Numbered from the stretch's first letter, positions 8,767 through 18,930 are shown. The stretch: DNA of 64,000 nucleotides from Formosa sp030427735 (GCF_051200825.1 NZ_CP195158.1:1302001-1366000), one strand, 5' to 3'. Notes: generated from the sequence alone by a model not told the origin. Numbers and translations are program-made.

Positions 8767-10839
8767 TTAATCTATTTTAGTTTTTGGTAATTGCACGTAA
8801 AACGTACTGCCCACGTTTACCATACTTTCTACCCAGATTTTACCATGGTTTAAATCTACCAGTTCTTTACAGATAGAAAGGCCTAATCCAGTGCCCTTTT
8901 CGTTGTTCGTGCCTCTGGTGGTATACGTGTTGCATTTAAAGAGTTTTTCTAAATTTTCTTTAGGGATGCCTATACCAGTATCTGCTATACTTATTATCGA
9001 GTTGCCGTTACTTATTTTATTGGTAATGGTAATCGTATCGCCAGACTTACTAAATTTTATGGCATTTGTTAACAGATTTTGTATGATAATTTCTACCATA
9101 CTTTGGTCGGCATAAATAAAATCTTTTAACGTGTTATCTATTAGCGTAATGTTTTTCTCGGTGAGTTTGTGTTCTACAAGTTTTAATTTGTCTAGAAATA
9201 CTTCTCGGATATTAAAAACACTGGCGTTAGGCTCTAAAGATTCCATTTGGGATTTAGACCAGTTTAATAAATTAAATAATAATAAGGAGGCGTTATTGGC
9301 ATTTTCGCTTAATTCAGGAATTAACTTATCGAATTCTTGTCTGGAGAGCGATCCCTCTTTTAATAAATCTATAAAGCCGTTTATAGAAGTTAACGAATCT
9401 TTTAAATCGTGAGATACAATAGAAAATAACCTGTCTTTTACGTGATTTATACTTTCTAAGTGCGCAGACTGTTCTAAAATAGCTTCATTTTGAAGTTCTA
9501 TCTTTTTGTTTTTAGCTTCGAGTTCGTGGGTGTATTTTAAACGTCTATTTCTATTTAAATAAATAAGCACTAAAAAGGTAGATACTATGGCAAAAGCACC
9601 AAATAACGAATAGGTAATAATGCGTAACCGGTTAAATTCATGCTGGCTATCGCCAGACATACCTAAACCGGCATAAGAGGGTTCCACTTCGGTGCGGGCT
9701 AATGTATCTTCTTCAATATCGAAGGTGTTTAAAGATTCTATGGTATCTTTTTGTTCCAGGTTGGCTTTAGATTGTGCTAGTTGTAAGCTATCCTTCAACG
9801 AAAAATAGTTTTGTTGCCACATAAGGGCGCGCTCAAAATCACGTTGTGTAGAGTCTACAGTTTTTAATAGCCAATAGTTTTTTAAAGCTTCGGTTGTATT
9901 GTTGTTTGTTTTTAATAGGGTATAGGCCTCTAACAGTTGTTGTTCTGCAAGATTGGTTTTAAGTAGCTTTAAATTGAGTTCTCCTGTTGCGTTAAGTGTT
10001 TCTATTAAAGCGGTGGCGTTTTGGGTTTTTCGGTTTAATTTTAAACTTTGCGCAAGGTACTGTCCTGCTTTCTCGTAAGCTCTATATTGTAAGTATTGGT
10101 TGCCCAATTTAGGTAAGATATCTGCAAGTATCGTATCGTTTTCGTTATTATTTAGCTCTAGAATTTTTTCATAATAATCGATCGATTTTCGGTGCTCACG
10201 ATCTAAATCGTATAACATTGCTAAGTTTTTATAAACCGAAATACGATCTGAAGTGCTACCGAGTTCTTCTTCAATTTTTAAGCGCTTTAAATTATACTCT
10301 ATCGCTTTGTCGTATTTTTTTTTCGCTAAATAAGCATTAGCTAACCCTGTGTATGTGTCTTTAAGTTCTTTAGTAAGTTGCCTTTGTTCTAACTCTTGTA
10401 TGGCAGACAGTGTGTGTTCCAAGCCTTTGGTGTAATGCCCTCGGGAAATTTCTATTAGGCCTACATGGTTGTTTATTCTGGCTATGGCTAAAGTATCTTG
10501 TAGTAGAGTAAATCTAGACTTCGCTTCGGAAAAATGATTTATGGCATTTAAGTAATCTTCCTTTTTGGTATACATTAAGGCCTTTAAGTAGGCTATTTTT
10601 GCAAGACCGGGTTTGTAGTTTAGCTTGGTGGCTAGTTTTTCGGTTTGTCTTATGTATTTTAGGGCTAAATTATAATCTTGCTTTTCGTATAATTCATCTA
10701 CTAATTTAATAGACATGTTTACCTTAGTCGTGTCTGATTGCTGAAATGCAAGCTGCACAGATAAACTGTCTATAGCTTCGGTTTGACCGAAACTATAAGA
10801 AATTGACAAAAGAATAATTAACGTAATTATTAGTCTCAT
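8767..10839 (-). CDS. Membrane sensor histidine kinase with periplasmic TPR repeats
   Basis: A 690-residue protein. An N-terminal signal peptide (ends SYSFGQ) is followed by about seven tetratricopeptide-like helical repeats (roughly residues 25-350), a single membrane span near residue 405-427 (IITYSLFGAFAIVSTFLVLIYL), a short coiled coil, and a HisKA domain with the phosphorylatable His in FSIVSHDLKDSLTSI. A HATPase domain follows (N box LLTNAIKFS, G1 DTGIGIP, G2 GTGLGLSICKEL). This is a widespread Bacteroidota sensor architecture. No receiver domain or response-regulator gene is adjacent, so it is an orphan kinase with unknown signal. Confidence 0.9.
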   Translation of the reverse strand: MRLIITLIILLSISYSFGQTEAIDSLSVQLAFQQSDTTKVNMSIKLVDELYEKQDYNLALKYIRQTEKLATKLNYKPGLAKIAYLKALMYTKKEDYLNAINHFSEAKSRFTLLQDTLAIARINNHVGLIEISRGHYTKGLEHTLSAIQELEQRQLTKELKDTYTGLANAYLAKKKYDKAIEYNLKRLKIEEELGSTSDRISVYKNLAMLYDLDREHRKSIDYYEKILELNNNENDTILADILPKLGNQYLQYRAYEKAGQYLAQSLKLNRKTQNATALIETLNATGELNLKLLKTNLAEQQLLEAYTLLKTNNNTTEALKNYWLLKTVDSTQRDFERALMWQQNYFSLKDSLQLAQSKANLEQKDTIESLNTFDIEEDTLARTEVEPSYAGLGMSGDSQHEFNRLRIITYSLFGAFAIVSTFLVLIYLNRNRRLKYTHELEAKNKKIELQNEAILEQSAHLESINHVKDRLFSIVSHDLKDSLTSINGFIDLLKEGSLSRQEFDKLIPELSENANNASLLLFNLLNWSKSQMESLEPNASVFNIREVFLDKLKLVEHKLTEKNITLIDNTLKDFIYADQSMVEIIIQNLLTNAIKFSKSGDTITITNKISNGNSIISIADTGIGIPKENLEKLFKCNTYTTRGTNNEKGTGLGLSICKELVDLNHGKIWVESMVNVGSTFYVQLPKTKID

Positions 10840-11283
10840 ACGGGTACGAGCAACATCTGTACAAACAAGGCTTTAAAAAAAATAAATACTTGTTTATTAC
10901 AAAATGTATTTTAGTTTGTTAGTTACGTCTTCTCCCTTACAAAGAAGATAGATTAATAGCATTTTACAACGCAAAAGTTATGAAATACTAATAAAAAATC
11001 TAATTTCTGCGTTTTAATGCTAATAAATTAGTTAAAATGTTGAATCTTAAATGCTGTCTAAAATACGCTATCGACGAACGGTAAAAAAGTAGGAAAAAGC
11101 GTAGGTTTAAGATGTTGAATTTTAAGTAGGTTGGTGTGTGAAAAGTACTGTTTTACAGGTTAGATGAGGTTTAAATGGATTGTAACAATAACGATAAGAA
11201 ATTTCAATACGGGATGTATAATCTACATGGTTTAATTATACTTTAAAAATAGTATCTTTGCCATCTTAAAAAATCATCGAAAA
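10840..11283. other. 444-base intergenic region upstream of argS
   Basis: A divergent intergenic region between the TPR kinase and argS. A TATCTTTG sequence (11253-11260) fits the Bacteroidota -7 element for argS. The rest is AT-rich with no convincing reading frame, tRNA, long inverted repeat or riboswitch that I can recognise by eye. Confidence 0.5.
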
Positions 11284-13062
11284 ATGCATTTACAAGATTC
11301 CTTAACATTACACGTAAAACAAGCGGTAAAAACAATTTATAACGCCGATTTAGAAACTGTAGAATTTCAAGCGACACGCAAAGAATTTGAAGGCGATATT
11401 ACTGTAGTTATTTTTCCGATGTTGCGTGTGGTTAAAGGAAACCCTGTACAGATTGGCCAAGCAATAGGAGAGTATTTGGTATCGGCGATAGGTGTTGTAA
11501 CCGGATTTAATGTGGTAAAAGGCTTTTTAAATATTGTCATATCAGATCAATATTATCAAGATTGGTTTAGCACTGTAAAAAATGATAGCGATTTTGGCTT
11601 TAAAACAGCCAATGCCAGCGATAAAGCCATAATGGTTGAATACTCTTCACCAAACACCAATAAACCCTTGCATTTAGGGCATATCAGAAATAATTTATTA
11701 GGTTATAGTGTTGCCGAAATTTTAAAGGCGTCAGGCAAAAAAGTGTATAAAACACAAATTATTAACGACCGAGGCATACACATTTGTAAGAGCATGTTAG
11801 CCTGGCAGCGGTTTGGAAATGGCGAAACACCAGAATCTACAGGTTTAAAAGGCGATAAACTGGTTGGGAATTATTACGTAAAATTCGATCAGGAATATAA
11901 AAAAGAAATTGAAGCACTTATTGCTCAAGGCCTATCTGAAGACGAAGCTAAAAAACAAGCGCCCCTGCTTTTAGAAGCTCAAAATATGTTGTTAAAATGG
12001 GAAGCAGGAGATGAAGAAGTCGTAACACTATGGAAAACCATGAACCAATGGGTTTACGACGGATTTGAAGTAACATATAAAAACTTAGGAGTAGATTTTG
12101 ATTGCTATTATTACGAAAGCGACACGTATTTATTAGGAAAAGAATTTGTAGCCGAAGGTTTAAAAACGGGCGTGTTCTTTAAAAAGGAAGACGGTTCTGT
12201 TTGGTGCGATTTAACCGATGAAGGTTTAGACGAAAAATTGGTATTACGTGCCGATGGAACAGCAGTTTACATGACTCAGGATATTGGGACGGCCATACAG
12301 CGTATTAAAGATTATCCAGATGTAGGTGGTTTAGTTTATACTGTAGGAAACGAGCAAGATTATCATTTTAAAGTCTTGTTTTTAATCCTGAAGAAATTAG
12401 GTTTTGAATGGGCAAAACACCTTTATCATTTAAGTTATGGAATGGTAGATTTACCAAGTGGTAAAATGAAGAGTAGAGAAGGTACCGTTGTAGATGCCGA
12501 TGATCTGGTATCGGAAATGGCACAAACAGCAGAAGATATTTCGGAAGAGTTAGGAAAACTAGACGGTTACACAGCACAAGAAAAGAAAGCACTTTATGCG
12601 ACTATTGGTTTAGGTGCTCTTAAATACTATATTTTAAAAGTAGACCCTAAAAAGCGTATTCTGTTCGATCCAAAAGAGTCGATAGACTTTCAAGGCAATA
12701 CAGGGCCATTTATTCAGTATACTTACGCCAGAATACAATCGATCATCAGAAAAGCTGATTTCGATTTTTCGCAAGCTGTAACTTCAGTACCGTTACACGA
12801 AAAAGAAAAAGCATTATTAAAACAGTTACAATTGTTTCCAGAAACCATACAATTGGCTGCAACACAATATTCTCCAGCAATTATAGCCAATTATACTTAC
12901 GATTTGGTAAAGGAATTCAATTCATTTTATCAAAACGTATCGATTTTAGGAGCTGAGGATTTACAAGAAAAAATCTTTAGAGTACAATTAGCTCAAACAG
13001 TGGCGACAACTATTAAAAATGCCTTTAGTTTGTTAGGAATAGCAGTGCCAGAGCGTATGTAA
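11284..13062 (+). CDS. argS: Arginyl-tRNA synthetase
   Basis: A 592-residue class I aminoacyl-tRNA synthetase. The HIGH signature is PNTNKPLHLGHIRNN (about residues 123-137). The KMSKS-equivalent is MKSREGT (about residue 395), a common degenerate form in ArgS. The C-terminal DALR anticodon-binding domain includes FIQYTYARIQSI and ends with the characteristic terminal residues LLGIAVPERM, close to the usual ArgS ending. Length is normal. It charges tRNA-Arg. It is monocistronic, with a -7 element TATCTTTG about 20 bases upstream of the start. Confidence 0.96.
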   Translation: MHLQDSLTLHVKQAVKTIYNADLETVEFQATRKEFEGDITVVIFPMLRVVKGNPVQIGQAIGEYLVSAIGVVTGFNVVKGFLNIVISDQYYQDWFSTVKNDSDFGFKTANASDKAIMVEYSSPNTNKPLHLGHIRNNLLGYSVAEILKASGKKVYKTQIINDRGIHICKSMLAWQRFGNGETPESTGLKGDKLVGNYYVKFDQEYKKEIEALIAQGLSEDEAKKQAPLLLEAQNMLLKWEAGDEEVVTLWKTMNQWVYDGFEVTYKNLGVDFDCYYYESDTYLLGKEFVAEGLKTGVFFKKEDGSVWCDLTDEGLDEKLVLRADGTAVYMTQDIGTAIQRIKDYPDVGGLVYTVGNEQDYHFKVLFLILKKLGFEWAKHLYHLSYGMVDLPSGKMKSREGTVVDADDLVSEMAQTAEDISEELGKLDGYTAQEKKALYATIGLGALKYYILKVDPKKRILFDPKESIDFQGNTGPFIQYTYARIQSIIRKADFDFSQAVTSVPLHEKEKALLKQLQLFPETIQLAATQYSPAIIANYTYDLVKEFNSFYQNVSILGAEDLQEKIFRVQLAQTVATTIKNAFSLLGIAVPERM

Positions 13063-13113
13063 CACAGTATGCGAGTTAAAAATCGCTCCTTTTTTATGCA
13101 AGAAAACTTGGTG

Positions 13114-14163
13114 TTAATCCAATTCCCAACCAAACGTGGTTTGGAATACATAATCTGTTCTAGCAGCGCCTTCAACCGGTTTGCTGTCAAAGTTGTGCGT
13201 TAAACCTAATTGAATAAAGAAGTCTAAAGGTAAGTCGTATTTAACATTTAAGTTTAAATCGGTTCTTACACGGTCTTTTTCGGTTAAACTAGGGTAAACA
13301 ACAAATTTAGAGTATAAACTAATGTCGTCGTAATCGAACATATTAAGTTCTAACGACAAAAAGGCTTCTAAACTGTTTTGTGTATTTATTGTAGGGTCTA
13401 TATAATTTTCGTTCGTCCAAGCCAAACCAGTACCAGTTGCAAAATACACACGATTACTATGCACAAAATATTTACCAATACCACCCTGGGTCGAGGTTCT
13501 TAGTTTTAATAGTTGTTCGTCGTTAGACAAAAAGTTAACGTTCGCTAAGGTAAACCAATCGTGTTTTAAAAAATATTTACCTCCAATCCTGGCATCGGTA
13601 CGGTGCGTTTCATCTACATCGTCTTGGTTACTTCTCACCGAGTTATAACTCCCTGTAACTCCCCATTTATCAGCTGTATAACCAAGATTACTCAGTACAG
13701 AAAATTGTGTAAGATTATTGGTTTTTGCAAAATTAAAACCTACAGATAGGCTAGCATCTAACCGAGACAAAAAACCTTCTTCTAGTGCTTTTATATAAAC
13801 TACATCATTAATAGGAATAGTTATTGGTTTTTGATTATAAACAATCGAAACATTTGTAGAGTCTCCAGGTTTGGTTTCTAACGAGCTGTTAACACGGCGA
13901 CCATCAGAAAGCGTCATTAAATACATTTGCTGGCTATGAACAATTACAACATCTTTCCAAGAAATTTTAAAATCACTATCGCTATAATCGGTTTCAAAAG
14001 TTAATACACCTTTAGACATTTCTTTAATGTCTCCAATAATCTTATCATTGTTTTTTAAAACTAAAGTGTCTTTTTGGGCATAAATGCTGGAGAACGAAAT
14101 AACTGTAAAAGTACAGAAAAGTAAAAAGGTTTTCCATGATGAAATTGTAGCTGTATTTAGCAT
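13114..14163 (-). CDS. DUF481 outer-membrane beta-barrel protein
   Basis: A 349-residue protein with a signal peptide (residues 1-29, ending SSIYAQ). A small N-terminal region follows (DTLVLKNNDKIIGDIKEMSKGVLTFETDYSDSDFKISWKDV, an Sm-like fold seen before some barrels), then alternating strands ending FQTTFGWELD with a C-terminal aromatic residue. This matches DUF481 proteins (YdiY-like), which are predicted outer-membrane barrels of unknown role. It is transcribed alone from the strand opposite argS; the two stops are about 50 bases apart. Confidence 0.85.
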   Translation of the reverse strand: MLNTATISSWKTFLLFCTFTVISFSSIYAQKDTLVLKNNDKIIGDIKEMSKGVLTFETDYSDSDFKISWKDVVIVHSQQMYLMTLSDGRRVNSSLETKPGDSTNVSIVYNQKPITIPINDVVYIKALEEGFLSRLDASLSVGFNFAKTNNLTQFSVLSNLGYTADKWGVTGSYNSVRSNQDDVDETHRTDARIGGKYFLKHDWFTLANVNFLSNDEQLLKLRTSTQGGIGKYFVHSNRVYFATGTGLAWTNENYIDPTINTQNSLEAFLSLELNMFDYDDISLYSKFVVYPSLTEKDRVRTDLNLNVKYDLPLDFFIQLGLTHNFDSKPVEGAARTDYVFQTTFGWELD

Positions 14164-14233
14164 AGGCTGGTTGTTTGATTATAACTCAGTTATAAAATGA
14201 TTGAAAAATATAATACGAAGATAAAAAACTTTC

Positions 14234-14283
14234 TTAAAAAATAATAAGTCCCCTTTTATCTTGTGAATAGATTAAAAGGGGAC
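14234..14283 (-). terminator. Intrinsic terminator after the efflux operon
   Basis: A 10-bp perfect stem (14248-14257 with 14274-14283, GTCCCCTTTT/AAAAGGGGAC) lengthened by ATC/GAT next to the loop. The T-rich tail reads on the minus strand (TTATTATTTTTTAAG). It lies just past the stop of the DHA2 permease gene. Confidence 0.85.
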
Positions 14284-14308
14284 AAATATTAATTTTATAA
14301 TTCATTTG

Positions 14309-15889
14309 TTAATGTACAGAGCTCATATCTACTTTTCCAGCACCTTTTTTAATTAAAAGTACAAATGGGACACATAGTAGAAAAAGTATACCTAAATATA
14401 AAAACACATCCATATACGATAATACGGTAGCTTGTTTCATTACAGACATATCTAAAAGTTCATAGGCCTTTTGTAATGCTTCGTTAAACGAAAATCCTTT
14501 ACCTATAAACATTTGTTGTAATCCATGAATACGTTCCTGCACATTAAATTTAGTAGGGTCTAAATGCGGAATTAAATCTACACGGTGTTGTTGTGTCCAT
14601 CTAGAAATCATAGTTGTTATAATAGCAATGCCAAAGGAGCCTCCTAACTGCCTTGTCATTCCTGTAAATGCAGCCCCATCACCTATATCTTTTCCTACTA
14701 GGGTAGAGAGCGATAAAGTTGTAATGGGCACAAATAGTAAACCAAGCCCAATACCGCGTACTACAAGTGGCCAGAAAAAATGCTCAACTCCTGTGTTTGG
14801 TGTCATATCTAAGTACATCCATAGGCTGTAAACAAAGAAAATGCTAAACCCCGCTGTTACTAAGTATTTTTGGGGCACACCTTTTTGAAGCATTTTACCA
14901 ATTATGGGCATCATTAAACCAGTTGTAATAGAGCTGGGTATTAGTAATAAACCAGCATCGGTAGCTGTAAATCCTAAAATAGATTGTGTGTAGATGGGTA
15001 TTATAAATGTCGAGCCATACAAACCAAACCCTAAAATGAAAGTCATAATAGTACCTATACGTAAATTCCCATCCTTTAAAACCTTTAAGTTAACTATGGG
15101 GTGTTTGTATGTTAATTCTCTCCAAATGAATAAAATTAAACCGAAAACAGAAGTTATGCTTAAGGTTGTAATTAAACCATTGTCAAACCAATCGTCCTGT
15201 TGACCATGCTCTAAGACAAATTGAAGCGAACCAATAAACGTAGCTAAAAGAATAATGCCCCACCAATCTACTTGGTTGGCTTTTAACTTTTCGCCATATT
15301 TTGGACTCTTAACAAATAGTATGGTTAAAAAGGTCGCTATTATGCCTAACGGAATATTAATGTAAAAGATATATGGCCAAGAAAAATTATCTACTAAATA
15401 ACCGCCAAGTGGTGGTCCTAAAGTAGGGCCTACAATAACCCCCATACCATAAATAGCTTGGGCCATTCCGCGCTTTTCTATGGGATAGCTTTCGGTAATA
15501 ATGGTTTGGGCTGTAACTAAAAGTGCTCCGCCACCAAGGCCCTGAATAAACCTGAATATAACCAGTTCCCAAATATTTGTGGCGTTACCACATAAAAACG
15601 AGGCTGCTGTAAAAATAATAATAGATGCCGCAAAATAATTGCGTCTGCCAAATTGTTTAGACAACCAGCTAGTCATTGGTATTACAATTACATTAGCAAT
15701 GGCATAGGCGGTAATAACCCAAGCAACATCGGTTAAGGTGGCTCCCAAACTTCCTTTCATATCGTTTAGAGCCACGTTTACTATAGTGGTATCTATTATT
15801 TCCAAAAGGGCACATAACACTGCGGTTATGGTTATAATGACCCGTCTGAATCCATATTCCACTAAATTATTTTCGTCTGATTGCTGCAT
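14309..15889 (-). CDS. emrB: DHA2-family multidrug efflux permease (EmrB type)
   Basis: A 526-residue integral membrane protein with 14 predicted spans. DHA2 signatures are visible: LLEIIDTTIVNVALNDMKG in span 1, WVITAYAIANVIVIPMTSWLSKQFGRR (motif A) and the motif C region GVIVGPTLGPPLGGYLVDNFSWPYIFYINIPLGI. It is a proton-driven drug exporter of the inner membrane. With the HlyD-type adaptor (3 bases upstream in the operon) and the TolC-type channel it forms a three-part pump across both membranes. The TetR regulator leads the operon. Substrates are unknown. Confidence 0.92.
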   Translation of the reverse strand: MQQSDENNLVEYGFRRVIITITAVLCALLEIIDTTIVNVALNDMKGSLGATLTDVAWVITAYAIANVIVIPMTSWLSKQFGRRNYFAASIIIFTAASFLCGNATNIWELVIFRFIQGLGGGALLVTAQTIITESYPIEKRGMAQAIYGMGVIVGPTLGPPLGGYLVDNFSWPYIFYINIPLGIIATFLTILFVKSPKYGEKLKANQVDWWGIILLATFIGSLQFVLEHGQQDDWFDNGLITTLSITSVFGLILFIWRELTYKHPIVNLKVLKDGNLRIGTIMTFILGFGLYGSTFIIPIYTQSILGFTATDAGLLLIPSSITTGLMMPIIGKMLQKGVPQKYLVTAGFSIFFVYSLWMYLDMTPNTGVEHFFWPLVVRGIGLGLLFVPITTLSLSTLVGKDIGDGAAFTGMTRQLGGSFGIAIITTMISRWTQQHRVDLIPHLDPTKFNVQERIHGLQQMFIGKGFSFNEALQKAYELLDMSVMKQATVLSYMDVFLYLGILFLLCVPFVLLIKKGAGKVDMSSVH

Positions 15890-15892
15890 AAT

Positions 15893-16975
15893 TTATTTTA
15901 GATGCACATCTATTAAAACGTTCATTCCTGAACGTAACTTTTTAAATGCTTCTGAATTTTTTTGAGAAGTAAAATCTATTTTTACTGGTAAACGTTGAAT
16001 GGTTTTTACAAAGTTTCCTGTGGCATTATCTGGAGGTAACAACGAAAATTTAGAACCTGTTGCTGGCGAAAAATTACTGACTACACCTTCAAACTCTGTG
16101 TCTGGATAGGCATCAACTTTAATTCCTACTTTCTGTCCAACTTTCATTTTAGATAATTGAGTTTCTTTAAAATTAGCAATTACCCATTTGTCTTGTGTGT
16201 TTACCAAATAAAACAACGATTGCCCAGGCTGAACGAATTGTCCTGATTGAATTCTTACAGAAGATAGCTGTCCGTCTATAGGCGCCGTTACAAAAGTATA
16301 GTTTACATCTAATAAAGCTTTGTTTAATGCGGCTTGGGCTACTTTTAATTTGGCTTCGGCAACTGTAACTTGTTTTTGCGAAATTAAGGTTTGATTGGCA
16401 GCTGCATGACTTTGGCTAGTACTGGCTTGTTCTTGTTGTTGTAAAATTTCCATCTGTTTTTCGGCTTCTTGTTTGGCCGCCAAGGCCTGCTCGTATTGTT
16501 GCGTGGTTATGGAATGATTTTTATAAAGATTTTCGTATCGTTGAAAATCGTTTTGTGCACGCCATAATCTTATTTTAGCTGTTTCTATGTTCACTAAGGC
16601 CGAGTTCGCTTGGGCATTAGCGGCATTAGACGATGCTTTATAAGACCCTATACTAGCCTCCGAAACAGCTAAGCCACTTTCTGCTGCTGCAACGTTTGCT
16701 TGGGCTTGCTCTAACTGGATAATATAGTCGGAGTTATCTATAATAAACAAAGTATCTCCTTTTTTTACAGTTTGATTGTCTTCTACCAAAACCCGTTCTA
16801 TATAACCACCAACATGCGGAATAATAGGTGTCATGTTTGCTTCAATCTGTGCATCGTCTGTTTCTTCGTGCGAGAGCGAGTGTATAAACTTGTAAGTACC
16901 GTACACTAGACCTATACCTACTAAAACAGCAATTATGATGATAAATTTTGTATTGGTTTTCTTTTTCTGTTCCAT
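15893..16975 (-). CDS. emrA: HlyD/EmrA-type periplasmic adaptor of the efflux pump
   Basis: A 360-residue membrane fusion protein. It has an N-terminal membrane anchor (residues 11-32, TKFIIIIAVLVGIGLVYGTYKFI), then a split lipoyl-like domain (PHVGGYIERVLVEDNQTVKKGDTLFIIDNSDY and VTAPIDGQLSSVRIQSGQFVQPGQSL) flanking a long Gln/Ala-rich alpha-helical hairpin (about residues 85-220), and a beta-barrel end. It links the inner-membrane permease to the TolC-like channel. It lies between those two genes with gaps of 3 and 5 bases, a clear operon. Confidence 0.92.
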   Translation of the reverse strand: MEQKKKTNTKFIIIIAVLVGIGLVYGTYKFIHSLSHEETDDAQIEANMTPIIPHVGGYIERVLVEDNQTVKKGDTLFIIDNSDYIIQLEQAQANVAAAESGLAVSEASIGSYKASSNAANAQANSALVNIETAKIRLWRAQNDFQRYENLYKNHSITTQQYEQALAAKQEAEKQMEILQQQEQASTSQSHAAANQTLISQKQVTVAEAKLKVAQAALNKALLDVNYTFVTAPIDGQLSSVRIQSGQFVQPGQSLFYLVNTQDKWVIANFKETQLSKMKVGQKVGIKVDAYPDTEFEGVVSNFSPATGSKFSLLPPDNATGNFVKTIQRLPVKIDFTSQKNSEAFKKLRSGMNVLIDVHLK

Positions 16976-16980
16976 CGTTT

Positions 16981-18294
16981 TTAATTGTTTAATAAGTTGG
17001 TTAATTGGCCTTGAGCCATTAATAATTCGTAATATTTTTGAGATATTTCTGCTTTGGCATAAGCTAAATTTATTTTGGCTTGTAATTGTTGTAAATCTGC
17101 TTCAAGCGTGTCGTTGGTATCTACTAAACCATTATCGAATTTATCTTTTACAATGCGATAATTTTCTGAGGCTTGTTCTTCCGTTTTTTCGTAGACCTCT
17201 AATTTCTTTAATGCCAGAAAGTAGTTTTGGTGTGCGTTTTCAATTTCAATTTTAATGTCGTCTGTGGCTTTGTCTATACTGTATTGTAGTTCTTCGGCTT
17301 TACTTTTTGCAACATTAACTTCGCTCTTGGTTTTAAAAATATCCGATAAATTGTACGATACACCTACACCTATATTTATGGCATTGGTAAGAGTAAATGC
17401 GTTTTGAACATCGGCGGCCATATAGCCACCTACAATACCAATACTCGGGTAATATTTGCTTTGTGCAATTTTAATTTGGTTTTCGGTAGCCAACTCTTGG
17501 TATTTTAGGGCTTCTAAATCGTTTCTGTAAATCGAGTCTGTTGTTATCTGCTCTGGAACGATGCCAAAAGTGTTGCTTATGGTTTTAATTTCGGTATGTT
17601 CTGGGAGTTTAAGTAATGTGCTTAATTGATAGTTTAAAACGCGATTATTTTTTTTGGCTTCCTCTAAAGATAGTTGTACAGTAGATTCCTGTAATTGTGC
17701 TTTTAGCAAATCGTTTTTAGCTAAAAGTCCGTTTTGTTCCATGGCCGTAAAATCTGTTACACGTTGCTTGGCACTTGTTAAGTTGTCTTCAAACAAAGCA
17801 ATAGATTGCTCGGTTTTGTATAAATTGATATATAGGTTTATGGTTGTTAAGGCCAGTTTTTCGTTATCGTTTTTGGCTAAATAGGTGGTGGCTGTATGTA
17901 TATTTTCGCTGGCTTCTATAGCATTTTTAATTTTGAAACCAGAAAAAACAGGCATAGAAATATCTGCTTGTCCCATTAGCAATTGGTTAACATTGGGCAA
18001 AGTTGTTGGTTCGGAAGAGTCGTTAGAATCCATTCCTAATTTATTTTCGAAACCTACTTTGGTTAAGTATCTGTATTGTCCGCCAAGACTAATATCTGGA
18101 TATTGGGAGTTTTTGGCGACGTTAACTTCGCTTTTGGAACTTGCAATTTGGGCTTCGTTTATTTTAGAAACATCGCTGTTTTTTATAGCCAAACCTACAG
18201 CTTCTTTCAAGCTTAACGTTTTACTGTCTTGGGCCTTTACTGCAAATGTGCTAAGAAACGCTAAAATGAAAATATACGATATCTTATTTTTCAT
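16981..18294 (-). CDS. TolC-family outer-membrane efflux channel
   Basis: A 437-residue protein with a signal peptide (ends AVKAQ) and the two repeated coiled-coil/beta halves of the TolC family (SLKEAVGLAIKNSDVSKINEAQIASSKSEVNVAKNSQYPDISL and ALKYQELATENQIKIAQSKYYPSIGIVGGYM). It forms the exit duct for the Emr-type pump encoded after it. Its start codon overlaps the end of the tetR gene by 11 bases, so translation is probably coupled to the regulator. Confidence 0.92.
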   Translation of the reverse strand: MKNKISYIFILAFLSTFAVKAQDSKTLSLKEAVGLAIKNSDVSKINEAQIASSKSEVNVAKNSQYPDISLGGQYRYLTKVGFENKLGMDSNDSSEPTTLPNVNQLLMGQADISMPVFSGFKIKNAIEASENIHTATTYLAKNDNEKLALTTINLYINLYKTEQSIALFEDNLTSAKQRVTDFTAMEQNGLLAKNDLLKAQLQESTVQLSLEEAKKNNRVLNYQLSTLLKLPEHTEIKTISNTFGIVPEQITTDSIYRNDLEALKYQELATENQIKIAQSKYYPSIGIVGGYMAADVQNAFTLTNAINIGVGVSYNLSDIFKTKSEVNVAKSKAEELQYSIDKATDDIKIEIENAHQNYFLALKKLEVYEKTEEQASENYRIVKDKFDNGLVDTNDTLEADLQQLQAKINLAYAKAEISQKYYELLMAQGQLTNLLNN

Positions 18295-18904
18295 AAGTTA
18301 ATAATCCTTTTATTGTTTGTTGAATATGAGTTGTTAAGGTGTTGTGTATATAATGATCGACTTCGGTTTTATTTTTTAACTGAAGTAGATTTTGGTAAAA
18401 CTGTTGATTAAAATGAAAATGAAAATAGGTGCCAAGTATGGTTGGTATAATTAAATGTGTGTTTACATTAGTACTAAATATGCCTTCTTTTTGCCCATTG
18501 GATACAAAGTTTTCTACAATTTTAAAATTGTCTTTTTTGTAGTTTTCGTAAGTTTCAAAACTGATATTTCTGGCGCCGCTAGAATATTCAAAATTTACGA
18601 TTTTGTACACCTGTCTATTTTTATGAACACGTTTTATCATCATTTCAACAAAAGCATCCAGTTTTTCAAAATAATTTTTTTTTGTGTTCATGATGTTTTC
18701 TACTTGGACTTTGAAATCTTTTAACCTATAAATCATTAAGGCTTCTAAGAGTTTTTCCTTCGAGCCAAAGTAATACGATATCATTGCTACGTTTACTCGC
18801 GCTTCGTTAGAGATTTGTCTAACCGAAGTGCCATCGTAGCCAAATTCTGCAAACAGTTTTTCTGCTGTTTTTAATATTAAAAGTTGTTTGTCGTTTAGTT
18901 CCAT
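18284..18904 (-). CDS. TetR-family repressor of the efflux operon
   Basis: A 206-residue regulator. The N-terminal helix-turn-helix (LILKTAEKLFAEFGYDGTSVRQISNEARVNVAMISYYFGSKEKLLEALM) is a textbook TetR domain; the C-terminal ligand domain is diverged. I start it at the ATG at 18902-18904 (MELNDKQ) because the only upstream option is a TTG that would fall inside the operator. It is the first gene of the efflux operon. A 22-bp palindrome 27 bases upstream overlaps a TAAATTTG -7 element, so it very likely represses its own transcription and that of the pump until a ligand binds. Confidence 0.9.
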   Translation of the reverse strand: MELNDKQLLILKTAEKLFAEFGYDGTSVRQISNEARVNVAMISYYFGSKEKLLEALMIYRLKDFKVQVENIMNTKKNYFEKLDAFVEMMIKRVHKNRQVYKIVNFEYSSGARNISFETYENYKKDNFKIVENFVSNGQKEGIFSTNVNTHLIIPTILGTYFHFHFNQQFYQNLLQLKNKTEVDHYIHNTLTTHIQQTIKGLLTYEK

Positions 18905-18930
18905 GTTTCCATTAGTTGTTTGTTGGGTCA

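Noticed and set aside
10860..11280. A possible riboswitch or small RNA before argS
   Set aside because: Only short inverted repeats such as ATGTA/TACAT were found; nothing resembles a T-box or known riboswitch.
13070..13100. A hairpin GCGA/TCGC after argS as terminator
   Set aside because: Only four base pairs with a loop of eight; too weak to list as a terminator.
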